64,000 nucleotides of DNA from contig JBOZIK010000001.1 of assembly GCA_051453625.1 (NCBI GenBank), positions 146,626,859-146,690,858 on the forward strand. Direction: 5' to 3'. Below the pieces are notes generated by a model. That model did no database searches. It saw nothing but the letters and a program-made list of their open reading frames with translations, and had not been told where the DNA came from. The DNA comes from Welwitschia mirabilis. Its lineage: Eukaryota > Gnetophyta > Gnetopsida > Welwitschiales. Positions 23,689 through 34,639 of the stretch are shown here, piece by piece (position 1 is the first letter of the stretch; every line of letters begins with the position of its first letter). The position numbers and the translations under genes were made by a program.

Positions 23689-25782
23689 TGTCATGTCCAA
23701 ATTTTTCCTAAATTTAGAAACCTTCCTAGTTAATTCAGATAAATAATTAAATATTATACATATAATATTAATAATAATTTTAATTCCAAATTGATTAAAA
23801 ATAATAATATATGTAACGAAAGTAATAGTTAAATTAGATATTTGCATGATTATTTATTTAAAATTTATGGAAAGATTAATGCATAGTTATTTATCTTAGT
23901 TAATTGATTAAAATATTGAGTTATCTATGAAATTTACTCTTGGTTAGGCATGTTTTTATATTAATGTAGTTTAACATTTGATTACTTGACTTATATTGAA
24001 AGCTAACTATAGCTTTGATATAAATTTATTTTAATTATATTTGTTCATGCAATAGTAATGATATGTGATCTAAAGTGTTTTCTCTTGTAATTTATCTCAT
24101 GCATTTAGATTTTTTAATGAGATATTGTTATATTAGTGTTTACACCTAGTGGCTAGGCTTAGAAAGGATGTGTTATAGGAATCTAAACTGTCTGTAGAAC
24201 TTAAGCCTTATTGTTAGTTTTACTATTAGTCCTATGATTATAAATACCTGAGTCCCTCAGTCATCAGAGTCATAGTTGTATATCTTGTAAATTGTGATTG
24301 TGTGAAGCTTGAATTTAACTAGGAGTACCTTAAAGTTTAGCTAAGACCAAGTGTGGTCCATAACCTTTTTGTAAATACTTGTATCTTTTATTTTAGTCAA
24401 AATTTATTTTATGTATTTGTGTCATGTTAATCTCATCTAAATGAAATATTTTCATGCTACCTCATGAGTGCTATTGTTTCCATAAAATCTTATAGTCTTT
24501 TAATAATATTTTATGATAATATTCTAGAAGTTTGTAGAGTCTATGTTTTGTGTAAGTCAATTATGAAGATCTTGTGAACCCTAAGCCATCATGTTGATAA
24601 CTATTCATGATTGAATTGTGTTAACTAGCCCCTTTTGTAAGCCATGCATCTGATCATCTTATTTGATAGATAACCTTAAATTATGAAAACTATTTCTAGC
24701 TAAGGTAACCAGTTGTTTGAACCTCAGAGAGTGGTACTTTCTACTATGACTCCTAAGGTAACTGGACTAAACCTCCAGGATAAAAGGAAAAGATATGTGT
24801 ATAATTATGATAATCTTATTCCCTCCTAGTTGTGTGCAATTGGCTTACTTGTGTATGTTGTGAGATGATATTAAAAAAGATAAATCTAATGGATGAGTGA
24901 TCATGGTCATGTCATCTACTTTGCTCTTGGAAACCCTTGCTTACTTGTTCCTTTACCTTGGCCCACACTGGGAACTATGTTATATAATAGTTCGTACACC
25001 ATACTTGCATGTGCAAAAACCAATGCAATTGGAGATGCATGAAAGAGCTAAGAACACAATGCAAAACTAGGTGTCGTCTTATGTGCTTTTCTTCTCTATT
25101 GGATGTTATTAATTGGAAGACTTTTAGTGTTTTAAATCTTTTAATAATTGTTGGCATGATGTCAATACTTTTTGGGAGATACAAGATTATATTTAATTAG
25201 ATGAGATTTCTTGAGTTAGTTTTCTTCTTCTTGACAAGAGTTCATTATGAGATACTTAAGTTTACTTTTGATGTCCTATAAGATTTTAAGTATTATCATT
25301 ATTATCATTATGTGGAATTTCATGCATAAGGAATTAATCTTAACTCTAAAAGTTATCTTTTATGAAGAGAATATGATTGGTTATTTCTTTTTAGTTTTAT
25401 TAAATCACAATCATTAACTCATAGTTATAACACTAGATAAAAGTATTTACATGAAACTTCATGAGTAATATAATTTGAATTAAATCTTATTATTAATTAG
25501 GTTTTGTTAGCATAAGTTATTTACCAAATTATGTAATATTAATCTCAAGTGGAGTTGAGGCACAATGGCTAAAATAACTGAGTTAAACAATAGGGTAAGA
25601 GTTTAAGTTCCTAGATAATATAATGGGTACTATAGTCTTGAGATCATTATGTTATAGTTTTTGACTTAACTCAAGATAAAATAGTAGACATCACTTCATA
25701 CTAACAAGGCTATATCATGTTGATAACAACTAATTAATAAAAATTTGCTTCATATTTGAATGTCAAAAATGAGGACATTACA
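23689..25782 (+). repeat. 3' LTR (B) of the nested large element
   Basis: It starts TGTCATGTCC and ends GACATTACA. It keeps the canonical TG...CA ends that LTR A has partly lost. Frames at 24,975 (minus) and 25,009 (plus) overlap each other inside the LTR and are not genes. Confidence 0.92.
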
Positions 25783-26254
25783 CCTATATTTGGGGTATAT
25801 CGAAGTGAATTCTAATCTTATAGAATTAAGTCCAACCATATTTGTATAGTCTAAAACCTAAAGTAGAACCAGCTCATATTTGAAGGATGGTCAGATATCG
25901 AGTTCAAATGTCATTAATAAGAGTTTCAACCTTCTATTATATTAATTAGTCACTATCTTAATACTTATCCATTATTGTGATAAATAAGATAACGTTCCAT
26001 CAATTTTATATAAGATATCTATATATGGTGAAAATCAAATTTAGGAATAAATATAAGACACAATTTTGACATTGTTATTGTATGAAACCAAAAGGATCTA
26101 TAATTAAGAAGTAATTATATTATGTAACTATTTTAAATCTTATAATTCTTTAGTAAGTTCTAAGTAGGAATTGATCCTAGGTTCCATTGTACATATTAGT
26201 TAATAATATAAAAAAATAGTGCTTAAATAGCATAATTAAAATAAGAGTATTACA
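25783..26254 (+). mobile_element. Ty3-type LTR C, second part
   Basis: The last 472 bp of LTR C, resuming after the nested element. It matches LTR D from about 56,965 to 57,434; for instance TTTGTATAGT and AAGTAGAACCA occur in the same order in both. It ends ATTACA and is followed by a primer site. Confidence 0.85.
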
Positions 26255-26257
26255 TAA

Positions 26258-26270
26258 TGGTATCAGAGCC
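26258..26270 (+). other. Primer binding site of the C element
   Basis: TGGTATCAGAGCC lies three bases after the LTR end and is a perfect match to the initiator tRNA-Met primer site. Its equivalent after LTR D (57,438) has the same three-base spacing. Confidence 0.92.
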
Positions 26271-26389
26271 TACGTTAAATTAAATCCTATTTATGTTGAC
26301 TACTTAAAAATAAATTTAATTATACCATTATAAACTTAGTTACTAATTAATTAAAAATTAATTATATTTATATTTATCTTAATTATAAA

Positions 26390-26760
26390 ATAATCATGAG
26401 GTTAATTATACCTATTATAATCCTATTTTGTGGATCATCTCGAAGTTAGTTATATATAAGATAATTCCCATTTCCCAAGAAACATGAAATTAATCATATT
26501 TCTAATAATATCAATCCTTAAATAATCATGAATTTAACTATATCCATGATGGTGCTAATCCATGAATGATTAACTAAATTACATCCATGATAACCTTAAT
26601 GACCATGTAGTTAATTATGCTGATAAAAATCCTAATTAATCAATAGTTATATCCGTGAAAATCACAACGATCAATTAATCATAAAGTTAATTATTCTCGT
26701 GATAATATTAATCTTTAAATAATCATTAAGTTAACTATATCTATGCTAACTCTAATTGCT
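26390..26760 (+). repeat. About 44-bp degenerate minisatellite in the Ty3 leader
   Basis: Around eight units contain a GTTAATTAT or ATTAACTATATCCATGA-like core followed by GATAATCCTAAT-like sequence. Core starts are near 26,399, 26,486, 26,530, 26,575, 26,611, 26,645, 26,688 and 26,732, a spacing mostly of 34-45 bp. The leader after LTR D (57,540-57,960) has the same kind of units, so the array belongs to the element family. Confidence 0.65.
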
Positions 26761-26769
26761 AAGCAATTT

Positions 26770-27700
26770 GTTCCTACATATGGTAGTAGCCATTATGTAC
26801 TTTCTTACCTTCATCGTAATGGCCTACAACAATAACGGCAACACTAATAGTAAAAAAGGTGGTGGTATTGTTGAAGTTGTCACCACCTTCTCTGCCAACA
26901 GATGATGCTCCTTCCCCTCCATATCTTCAAAATTCAATGATGACGAAGATTCTAGCAAAGAAACTCCATGGAATCTGTATGACGATGAACTATGTAACAC
27001 TTAACAAATCAAAAAAATCTCAGGATTTGATTGGCAAACTGATAAACATGGAAGATGCCATAATAGAGAAATACCAGCACGAACACGGCATTCATAAGAG
27101 GCCATAGCAGAAAAGATACAGAGGAGAGATCTCTGTAAGAAGTAGGAGTCAATCGAAAGAGAACTAATCAAAAGGAGATGCTCCAAAAAATATGAAAACA
27201 AACAGAAGAGAGGGGAACGGAAATAGGAACGGAGATAGAGAGTATTGGGCTACAAGTGAAAATCAGAGCAACGAAGCGATGATGATTGTCCAAGCCTTGG
27301 ATGCAACACCGCGTGTGCTTTGCGTTTAATGAAAAACGCAGTTGCAGTGTCATGTCTAATCCCATTATAATGGAAAAGACGCTTTCCATCATGTAGCAGA
27401 ACAACGAATGAAGAAGAAGCTTTTGACAGTCCAATGGTAGTCTTAAGTCTTCCAAAAACGACAGCACAAAATCAAACCAGAAAAAAGGAAAAAGGTAGAG
27501 TACAGAGGAAAAATCCAACCCAGCATCAAAGAGGCGGCATTCAGAGGAGCTAAGTACATCATGCAACTAGGATGACGAAAGGAGGAACCGAGCAACAAAG
27601 CTACGAAGTAAGGGAACAGATTGGTCACAGCGAGGATGATGCTACAAGAACGAAGAATAGCATGCACACATAACAAAAGGAAATTTATTGCTAAAAAAAC
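26770..27700. other. GC-richer, CpG-retaining island of unknown origin
   Basis: This block is clearly less AT-rich than anything around it and keeps many CpG sites (for example AATAACGGC near 26,832 and ACCGCGTG near 27,309). The rest of the window has lost nearly all of its CpGs. A plus-strand frame starts at 26,819 (M-A-Y-N-N-N-G-N) and stops after 28 codons. Other frames (26,859-27,107 plus; 27,168-27,566 and 27,443-27,676 minus) show no domain I recognise. It follows the C-element leader directly. It could be a captured host-gene fragment, the edge of a younger element, or a variant 5' coding part of the C element. I do not assign a function. Confidence 0.5.
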
Positions 27701-27871
27701 ACAAATAAAACATCTACGTCAAAACTTTTAGTTCAAATCTACTCAATCTTGAAATTCTTAGCATTATACCATCATTTTGTTTCAAGTCGTTTATCCACTT
27801 AAAAAAGTTTGTTTTATTCCAAATCTAAGAATGTATTTTATACATGGATTTTAAAAAAAAAATAGAGAAAT

Positions 27872-27899
27872 TACTCTCTCTCTCTTTTTTTTTTCTCCT
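27872..27899. repeat. CT-rich simple repeat
   Basis: A CTCTCTCTCTCT run followed by a T tract. It is a simple sequence repeat without other content. Confidence 0.85.
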
Positions 27900-27958
27900 T
27901 TAAGCACAATTGAATTTAACTAATGTAATCTAAATATTAGATGCCAATTCTCTAATTG

Positions 27959-27980
27959 TAATATATATATATATATATAA
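27959..27980. repeat. TA dinucleotide repeat
   Basis: About ten TA units in a row, a plain microsatellite. Confidence 0.9.
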
Positions 27981-30900
27981 ACATTCCATTATTCATGTAG
28001 ATAATAAAATCAGCCATTCAAATTGGATGGATTTCTATGAGAATTATGATAGAATTCCTTAGATTTCTTTAAATATCTTTTTCTTTTAATTTGAAATATT
28101 TTTATTAGTTTGAATTTCACCTTTTTAATAAACATCTATAATTTGGATATGATATTCCTATATTGGTATCACATCATTGAAATTTTGTTTCAAAAGCTAA
28201 TCTATTACCATTATCAACCTTTCCATTTGAAAATTGATCATTCATTATTTATTTCAGTAAATAATTTTGCATGTTAGTTTATTGAAGTTGAAACAAGAAT
28301 TTTTTTTTCCCAGAAGCAAGCCCATAGGAAATTGTCATTAAAGAAATCAAAATAAATTTAGCTTGTGAGAAATTGTTGTAACATGTCACAAGATGATCAT
28401 GAAGGACTAAAACCCTTTTTAAATTATCACATGAGTCATTTTATGCTTACATGAGCTTACTTGTGATGTAGGCCTAATGATGATCTAGTACTACTACTAA
28501 TGTTGATTCCTATGATCATCGAGATTGCTAATAAAGATTTACATTTGATTAAGGTGAGTTCCAATTGTATCCTATGATGTGAATTTAATGCATATAGTAT
28601 AATTAAACTTTCAATAATGACATATGATCTATAGTACTTGTTTCCAACAACTTTAATTTCAGCCTTTCATGATCAAAACTATTAATTTTTCATATACATA
28701 GTATTCTAAGCCAAAATGTAATAAGTAAATAAGTTATATGTTTTGAATTAATGTTAAAAAATGATTATTAAAAATACTAGTAGTGCTATAGCACTATTCG
28801 TAGCATTGTTGTGCATCTAACTAATTTAATTCAAAAGATAACTTAATAAAAACATGGAAACCAGGTTTTTTGCAAGTTCTTATCATTTTTACTCCCTTTT
28901 AACTTTTACAAGGCCTTATAGAAAAAAAATATCTTTAAGAATCATTAATCAATTACTTCTTATTTATTTTATCTCTTTTAGAATCTAAATTTTACTATTT
29001 TTAAACATTTTCAAGCATTGTTGTTGTTTTTATCTTCTTCATCACTATTCACCACTATATCCATAATTATTTTCCACTTACATACCCTCCACCAAGGAAT
29101 ATTTCTAAGGGTATTTAAGTCAAGTGTGTTTATTTCTCTTTCCTTCACTTTAGAAGGCTTTTAAGGCAAATTATCACTTCACAAGCATTAAGATAATTCA
29201 AGATTAATAAAGTTATATTCTTCTTGATTTAATAAGTTCTCATTTTTTATCATTTTATTTCCATGTTTTCATGTTTATGCTTAATATTTTCAACATATTT
29301 TAGAACATCCTACTTTTATATCAAGTTGGTGACATTAAAGTAAGAATAGATGTTACATTTTCATATTCTAACATAAAAGTATGATTTATATTGTACTATT
29401 AAAATATGATTATTTGTATTACTTGTTCACTTCTTCCTATTTTCAACCATCCTTTATTAAAAAAATCTATATTTTATTCCAAAATGCTACTAAATGGATT
29501 TTATATCTTTTCTAATTTTTTATTATGATGATTTTAATACATTTTTAGTATTTCTAGGTTTTGCTCTCCATTATTATTTTTTTAAAATGTTTATTTTCCT
29601 TCTACAAGCCATGCTTTGTCATTTCTATTATAGCCCTATTTAAAGCATGTATTTTAGCCATAACCTCAAAACCCTTTAGTAAAACCTTCTAAAATATATA
29701 CCTTGTATGAAATAAATTTTTATTTTATAAATTTATTTCTAAAATAATATTTTCCTAATTATTCACTGTAACTATAGTATTTGTTACTCCTTTCCAAATT
29801 TTTGATACTTAAGACAACACTTGTTCTTGTTATTTTTAAAATATTTACTATTTAGTGCCTTATAAATCAAATTAAAGTATTTTTATGTACATTAAAACTT
29901 GATGTTATAGTAATTTTTGTGGAATTTCTAATGTCTAATCACATTTTCTAAATTTCTACCACCTCTTCATATTTTAACCTAAAATATGCCTTTATGTTAT
30001 TTTTATGTGTTTCATTTAATATGTTTCACCTTGGTTCTATTAAAATATAAATTTTTTTACTTATAAATTATTTAAATGTCATGTGTTACAATAAAATATA
30101 GTATTTTATAAGTTCAAGGGTGTCAAAATACTTCCTCCTTCTTTGTCTCTCTTACTCACTTTTTCATCTTCTAATTATGGCCTGAGTACATGTTTTATTC
30201 AAGAAATCATTTTAAACAAAGGTTGATACATATTTTTATGCTTTTAAACCTTTCATATTCATTAATTAATATGACTAAAGTTCATTCTATAATTTTACAC
30301 CCAAAACATTAAACTTCTCTCACATATTTTTCATGAACTACAAGTTAAATTTTATAATAGTGCACTCCCTTTTTAATCTATTTAAGCATATGTGACCATG
30401 TTAAATAATTTTATTAATGAACACAAGTTATTTTTTAATGTATTAAATCAAAATTAACTTTTAATTTACATTAACTCCTTAACTTATTCTTAATGAACTC
30501 ATTATTTCATAAACTAAAAAATGAAATTTGACAATTTTTACTTAATAGTCCACTCTCGTCCAGTGGCATGAATCATCATGTATAAGAACTATGATGATTT
30601 TAGTAAATATATTTACTATAATCTATGATTCTAAATGGTTTTGTGTATAATTTTTATTTATCTTTTTTTATTCTATATTACTTACTTTTTCTTATCACAA
30701 TTTTTTTTTTTTTGTAATAATAAAGTTGTTTATCATATGAAAGTAACAATGTTGATAAAATAACTTTAATTTTATCACAACTATCTATTTTCCTTGGTCC
30801 AATAGTTGCATACTCATTATTGTTTACAATCATTCAGTATATTTTTAATAAGTTACTTTGATAACAATTACTATATCGCTATGTGTAAGTGCATGATGTT

Positions 30901-31133
30901 GAGAGTGCTTTTATGTAACTTTATTGTGTTGAAAATATACCAAACAATATCTTTTAAATAATAAACATATGAATAAATGTATTGTAATTCATCATCCTCA
31001 AGATTAAAAAGGATTAGTTAGATGCTTCTATATAGAGATGGAGTTAAGAGAATTATTAGAAAAACTAGTATATCTAAATTCAAGCATGGATGAAAAAATA
31101 AAATATCGTCTTTAAAAGGGATTTTTAAAACAA
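27981..31133. other. Unassigned AT-rich DNA
   Basis: The plus strand is T-rich, with no open frame of note, no LTR boundary and no domain. Around 29,090-29,180 a stretch with AAGGGTATTTAAG and a CT-rich tail resembles the middle of a plant LTR, but I found no partner. It is probably eroded retroelement DNA belonging to the interior of the C element or to later insertions. Confidence 0.35.
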
Positions 31134-31610
31134 CATGTTGAAGAACATATATTAATAGGAATTCATATGTGTTTAAAAGGGCCTTTTTTTAAAGAAAATA
31201 TTATGAGAATCCTAGCTAGACTTTAAATACTTTATAGGGTTTTTTTTCAAAGAGATGGAGTAAGTAAATACCAATAATGCATGTTGAAGAACCTACATTA
31301 ATAGGAATTCATATGTGTTTAAAAGGGCCNNNNNNNNNNNNNNNNNNNNNNNNNNNNNNNNNNNNNNNNNNNNNNNNNNNNNNNNNNNNNNNNNNNNNNN
31401 NNNNNNNNNNNNNNNNNNNNNNNNNNNNNTTTAAATAATTTATAGGTTTTTTTTTCAAAGAGATTGAGTAAGTAAATACCAATAATGAATGTTGAAGAAC
31501 CTACATTAATAGGAATTCATATGTGTTTAAAAGGGCCTTTTTTTAAAGAAAAAAAGAAAACCTTATAATAATCCTAGCTAGATTTTATGTACTTTATACT
31601 TCATTTCAAG
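31134..31610. repeat. 146-bp tandem repeat array holding an assembly gap
   Basis: Units begin (C/A)ATGTTGAAGAAC at 31,134, 31,280 and 31,488. The first spacing is 146 bp. The second is 208 bp but includes the 100-N gap, so the real number of units is unknown. Each unit has TAATAGGAATTCATATGTG, then AAAAGGGCC and a T run, and then AAATAC near a TATAGG word. Units are very similar, so the array is fairly young or homogenised. The assembler probably collapsed it. Confidence 0.9.
31330..31429. other. Assembly gap (100 N) inside a tandem array
   Basis: The sequence on both sides is the same 146-bp repeat, cut at different phases. The gap length is a placeholder. Confidence 0.95.
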
Positions 31611-34600
31611 AACACACTAGGACTTTAAAAATCTTTTCATGGCTTTTGTCATACCAACACAAGAAAAATCACTTTCTTTTAAATTGATGAAGTAACTATG
31701 TAAGTATATGATCTTTTAATTAATGAAAACTCATGTGAAAGACATTTTCTTTTCAAATGATTTCAAATAGTAGCATTAATTAATATGAGAAATCATTCTC
31801 TATATAAATAGTTCAAAAATTAAGGTTAGCTAAATGGAATAATTCCTTTAGATTAGAAAAATAGAAATATCTTAATACTTAAGAAAACATTCTTAAGATC
31901 TTACAACCTTTGTTCTGAGAAATAACTACGAATAAATAGCCTCTCTTTGTGACAAGATTAGTTAAATTATAGGTTCAAAGATTGATGATGGAGTCATATG
32001 GCCTAAAATGGACTAAACAGTAACTAAATAATTTATTAACAAATATGTAAATAACAACACTTATATTTAAGCTACCTTTATGATTCTAGAGTATAATAGT
32101 AAGTCTTTCTTTGAGAATAGAACTATAGAAAAATTCTTTAACCAAGGATCTCAGAGAAGAAAAAGAAATGGAGTTTAACTTGAGTGCCTTTCACCTAGAA
32201 ATTAGTCATCTTAACACTAATCTACATAGGTAGAAGGACCTTTGTACTAAAATATTTATAGAATTTTCAAAAGTACATATCATAGTTAGTTATGTAGATT
32301 AATAAAAAATGTCCAATCTAGTTATATTTACAAAAAAACCATTAATGATGAAAGAGAAAATGTCAAAAGCAAGAGGAATGATCTACTTATTTACTTTATA
32401 GAAGTGGTGCTTAGTAACATGTAGGGAGTAACTCAAGATTTTGGAGCATACTAGTAAATATTATAACTTTACAGTATTAAGAGATAAAGAAAATGAGACA
32501 CTTGAAAGATAAAACTATAACTAATTAAAAAATTTACTATTCTTGAAAACCAAATGGCCTATAGAATTTATTATAGAATCAAGAGATAAAATGATGAATA
32601 TGATTGAATGAAATTCATATTAAAGAACTTAAAAATCAAGATAATATTTAAGAGGCATTTGGAGAAGATAATTATCATAAATATGAGATGAAGGACGTAG
32701 TCACTCATTAAACCCATCTTAAGCTTCCTAAAGATAATTCCCAAGAGGAATTCATGAAGAAGATTATTATGATTAAAGCTTTAGACATCTAATCCATTAA
32801 TCTTAATGTAAAGAAAAGCATGTTAAAGCTAATAAATAACAACTAAATTAGAAAACCCTTAATATGAATTAAATATAATAGGAGTTAAGGTTGTTAAGAT
32901 ATAAAGTTTCATATCAATATTCAATATATTTAGCTCTTTAGCTAAGGATTGGATATATAGTTAGTCATTTATGTTAGATAGATTAAATTTTGTTATAGTT
33001 GCAATGTTATACATATCAGGAATTTAAATCAAAATTTTGTAACTTTTATATTCTTTCATAAAAGGACCTACCTAAGTTTACTCATTAGGAAATAATAAAT
33101 CATGACATACTTGCATCATTAACTTTAAAATAATCTTATTTTCTTAATTAGACATCAACATTATAAAATTTTCAAATTAATTTTAAATTATACTTTTAAG
33201 GGTATTTTGTATGTCAAAGACATCATTAAATATAAAAATATAAGATATAGTACAAAAATAAAATTGTGTTAAGTAATACCCTACTATTAGAAAAACATAA
33301 AAACATCAAATGATCTCTAAGCATAATTCATAATAATAAACTAACATAGTTTTAAAGAGAAAAAATCCTACACAGGCTAGATAAAATAAAATTCAAATTT
33401 TCATTATCACTCAAAGGAATAAATATTGAATCATTTTATCTACCACTTTTGGATCCTAGTTGATAGTTAGATCTAAGCTAGGATGCAAGAAGACTTGCTT
33501 AGTGGAGATCCCTTTGGGAAGATGATAGACACTAAATAAAATCTATTAGATAAATGCTCAAGAATCTACATGATGTTATTAAACTTAAGATGAGATGAGT
33601 CTTTTCTACTTGAATTTAGATTTTGAAATGTGGCATGCTATAGAAAGTTTACTTTTATTTGAAAATCTAGAAAAGAATAAAATTTTCTGTCTTGAAAAAG
33701 AACTTTGTAAGGAAATTTTCATAGATAATATAAAATCAAATTTTATATTTAATGCTAAAGGAACAGATTCTCCTTTGATAGCATAGGAACATCTCCAAAA
33801 ATTATAAATTTTGCATTCATTTAAAAGGGATTTTCCCATTGTAAATTTTATTAGATAATTCATAGCTTTTATTACTAATAATTCTATCCTCTAAAAGAGT
33901 AAATAACTAAATATGAAATATCTTAATGTTATGTACAGAATCATAGAGTAATTTAAATAAGTTCTTTAAGAAATAAGTCCATTAAAAACTATGTAGGATA
34001 TAAGTACCAAGATGTTTGCATCTAATGAACTATAAATTTAAGGTTTGAAGGTCCTTTTGAGATGTTTTCAATTGGAATTCACTAAGGTAAAATCCTTGAA
34101 GTTAAAAACTAAGACTCTTTAGTGAATTATGATTAATGGAAATATGAATCACTATTCATGCTGATCAAATACTTTTGAAGACAGGAACACCTCTTGATAC
34201 AACTAAGTAAGGTTACATAATACAATTTAGAGGATCACTTCCATTCTAGATTTTCCTCTTCTTAGGTTTAAACTTTATAGTCTACTACATATTGAATTAT
34301 AAATAATACTATGCTATAGCAAACAATTTATGATCCATTAAGTACATAAAGGTTGTGCTTACTAGCGACTAACAATGAGTTATAATCCTTCTTTTTCATT
34401 TAGAAGGAAATATATTTTATAAATAACTTTGCTAAAACCTTTGTTTACTATTTAAAATTAACTACATAAATCTAATTAATAGATATTTAATATTTTTTTA
34501 ATGATTTGAGATATGTGTTCAATAAGATGTATAAAAAAATAAGTACTTAAAATAATAGACTTGAATATGAGTAATTTTCCTACATAATATAGTTCCTTCA

Positions 34601-34639
34601 CTTTTCATTTATTGATTTTTATTTTGACTTTCTTAAGAG
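31611..34639 (+). other. Unassigned AT-rich DNA with faint coding-like stretches
   Basis: A TATA-like CTATATAAATAG lies at 31,800-31,811. Between about 32,100 and 34,200 the plus strand has short runs of plausible codons broken by stops, the longest being an open 63-codon frame at 33,595-33,786. I could not match these to retroelement gag, RT or integrase, nor to a plant gene. The minus-strand frame at 33,606-33,863 is its shadow. It may be a badly eroded element of another class. I give no product. Confidence 0.3.

Larger units (their letters stand above)
14383..25782 (+). mobile_element. Large LTR retrotransposon without recognisable genes, nested in LTR C
   Basis: The LTRs are 14,383-16,484 and 23,689-25,782 (2.1 kb each). 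A primer site TGGTATCAAAGC (16,488-16,499) lies three bases after the first LTR, and a purine tract precedes the second. Target duplications CATAT (14,378-14,382) and CCTAT (25,783-25,787) differ at one base. LTR D, which lacks this insertion, shows the intact target (CTTGT) at the matching site. The 7.2-kb interior has no gag, protease, RT, RNase H or integrase that I can recognise. It contains a nested Copia-type element and a pyrimidine-rich block. This fits a non-autonomous large retrotransposon derivative dependent on a partner. The LTR pair is visibly more similar than C is to D, so it inserted after C. Confidence 0.88.

Noticed and set aside
26859-27107. 82-codon open frame in the CpG-retaining island
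   Set aside because: It overlaps other frames of similar length on both strands, has no recognisable domain, and lies within a repeat-flanked block. It is noted only as part of the island.
27168-27676. Minus-strand open frames of 132 and 77 codons
   Set aside because: They overlap in different frames without domain, signal peptide or clear start context. They may be part of a captured exon, but this cannot be shown.
31134-31610. CRISPR-like array
   Set aside because: The 146-bp units are contiguous tandem repeats without unique spacers, in plant nuclear DNA.
33595-33863. Overlapping open frames on both strands
   Set aside because: They are mirror images of one low-stop patch. No family match could be made, so no gene was called.
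31611-34639. Endogenous pararetrovirus as a firm call
   Set aside because: Repeats plus a TATA-like site are suggestive, but no diagnostic movement-protein, coat or RT motif could be read. It was kept only as a low-interest hypothesis.
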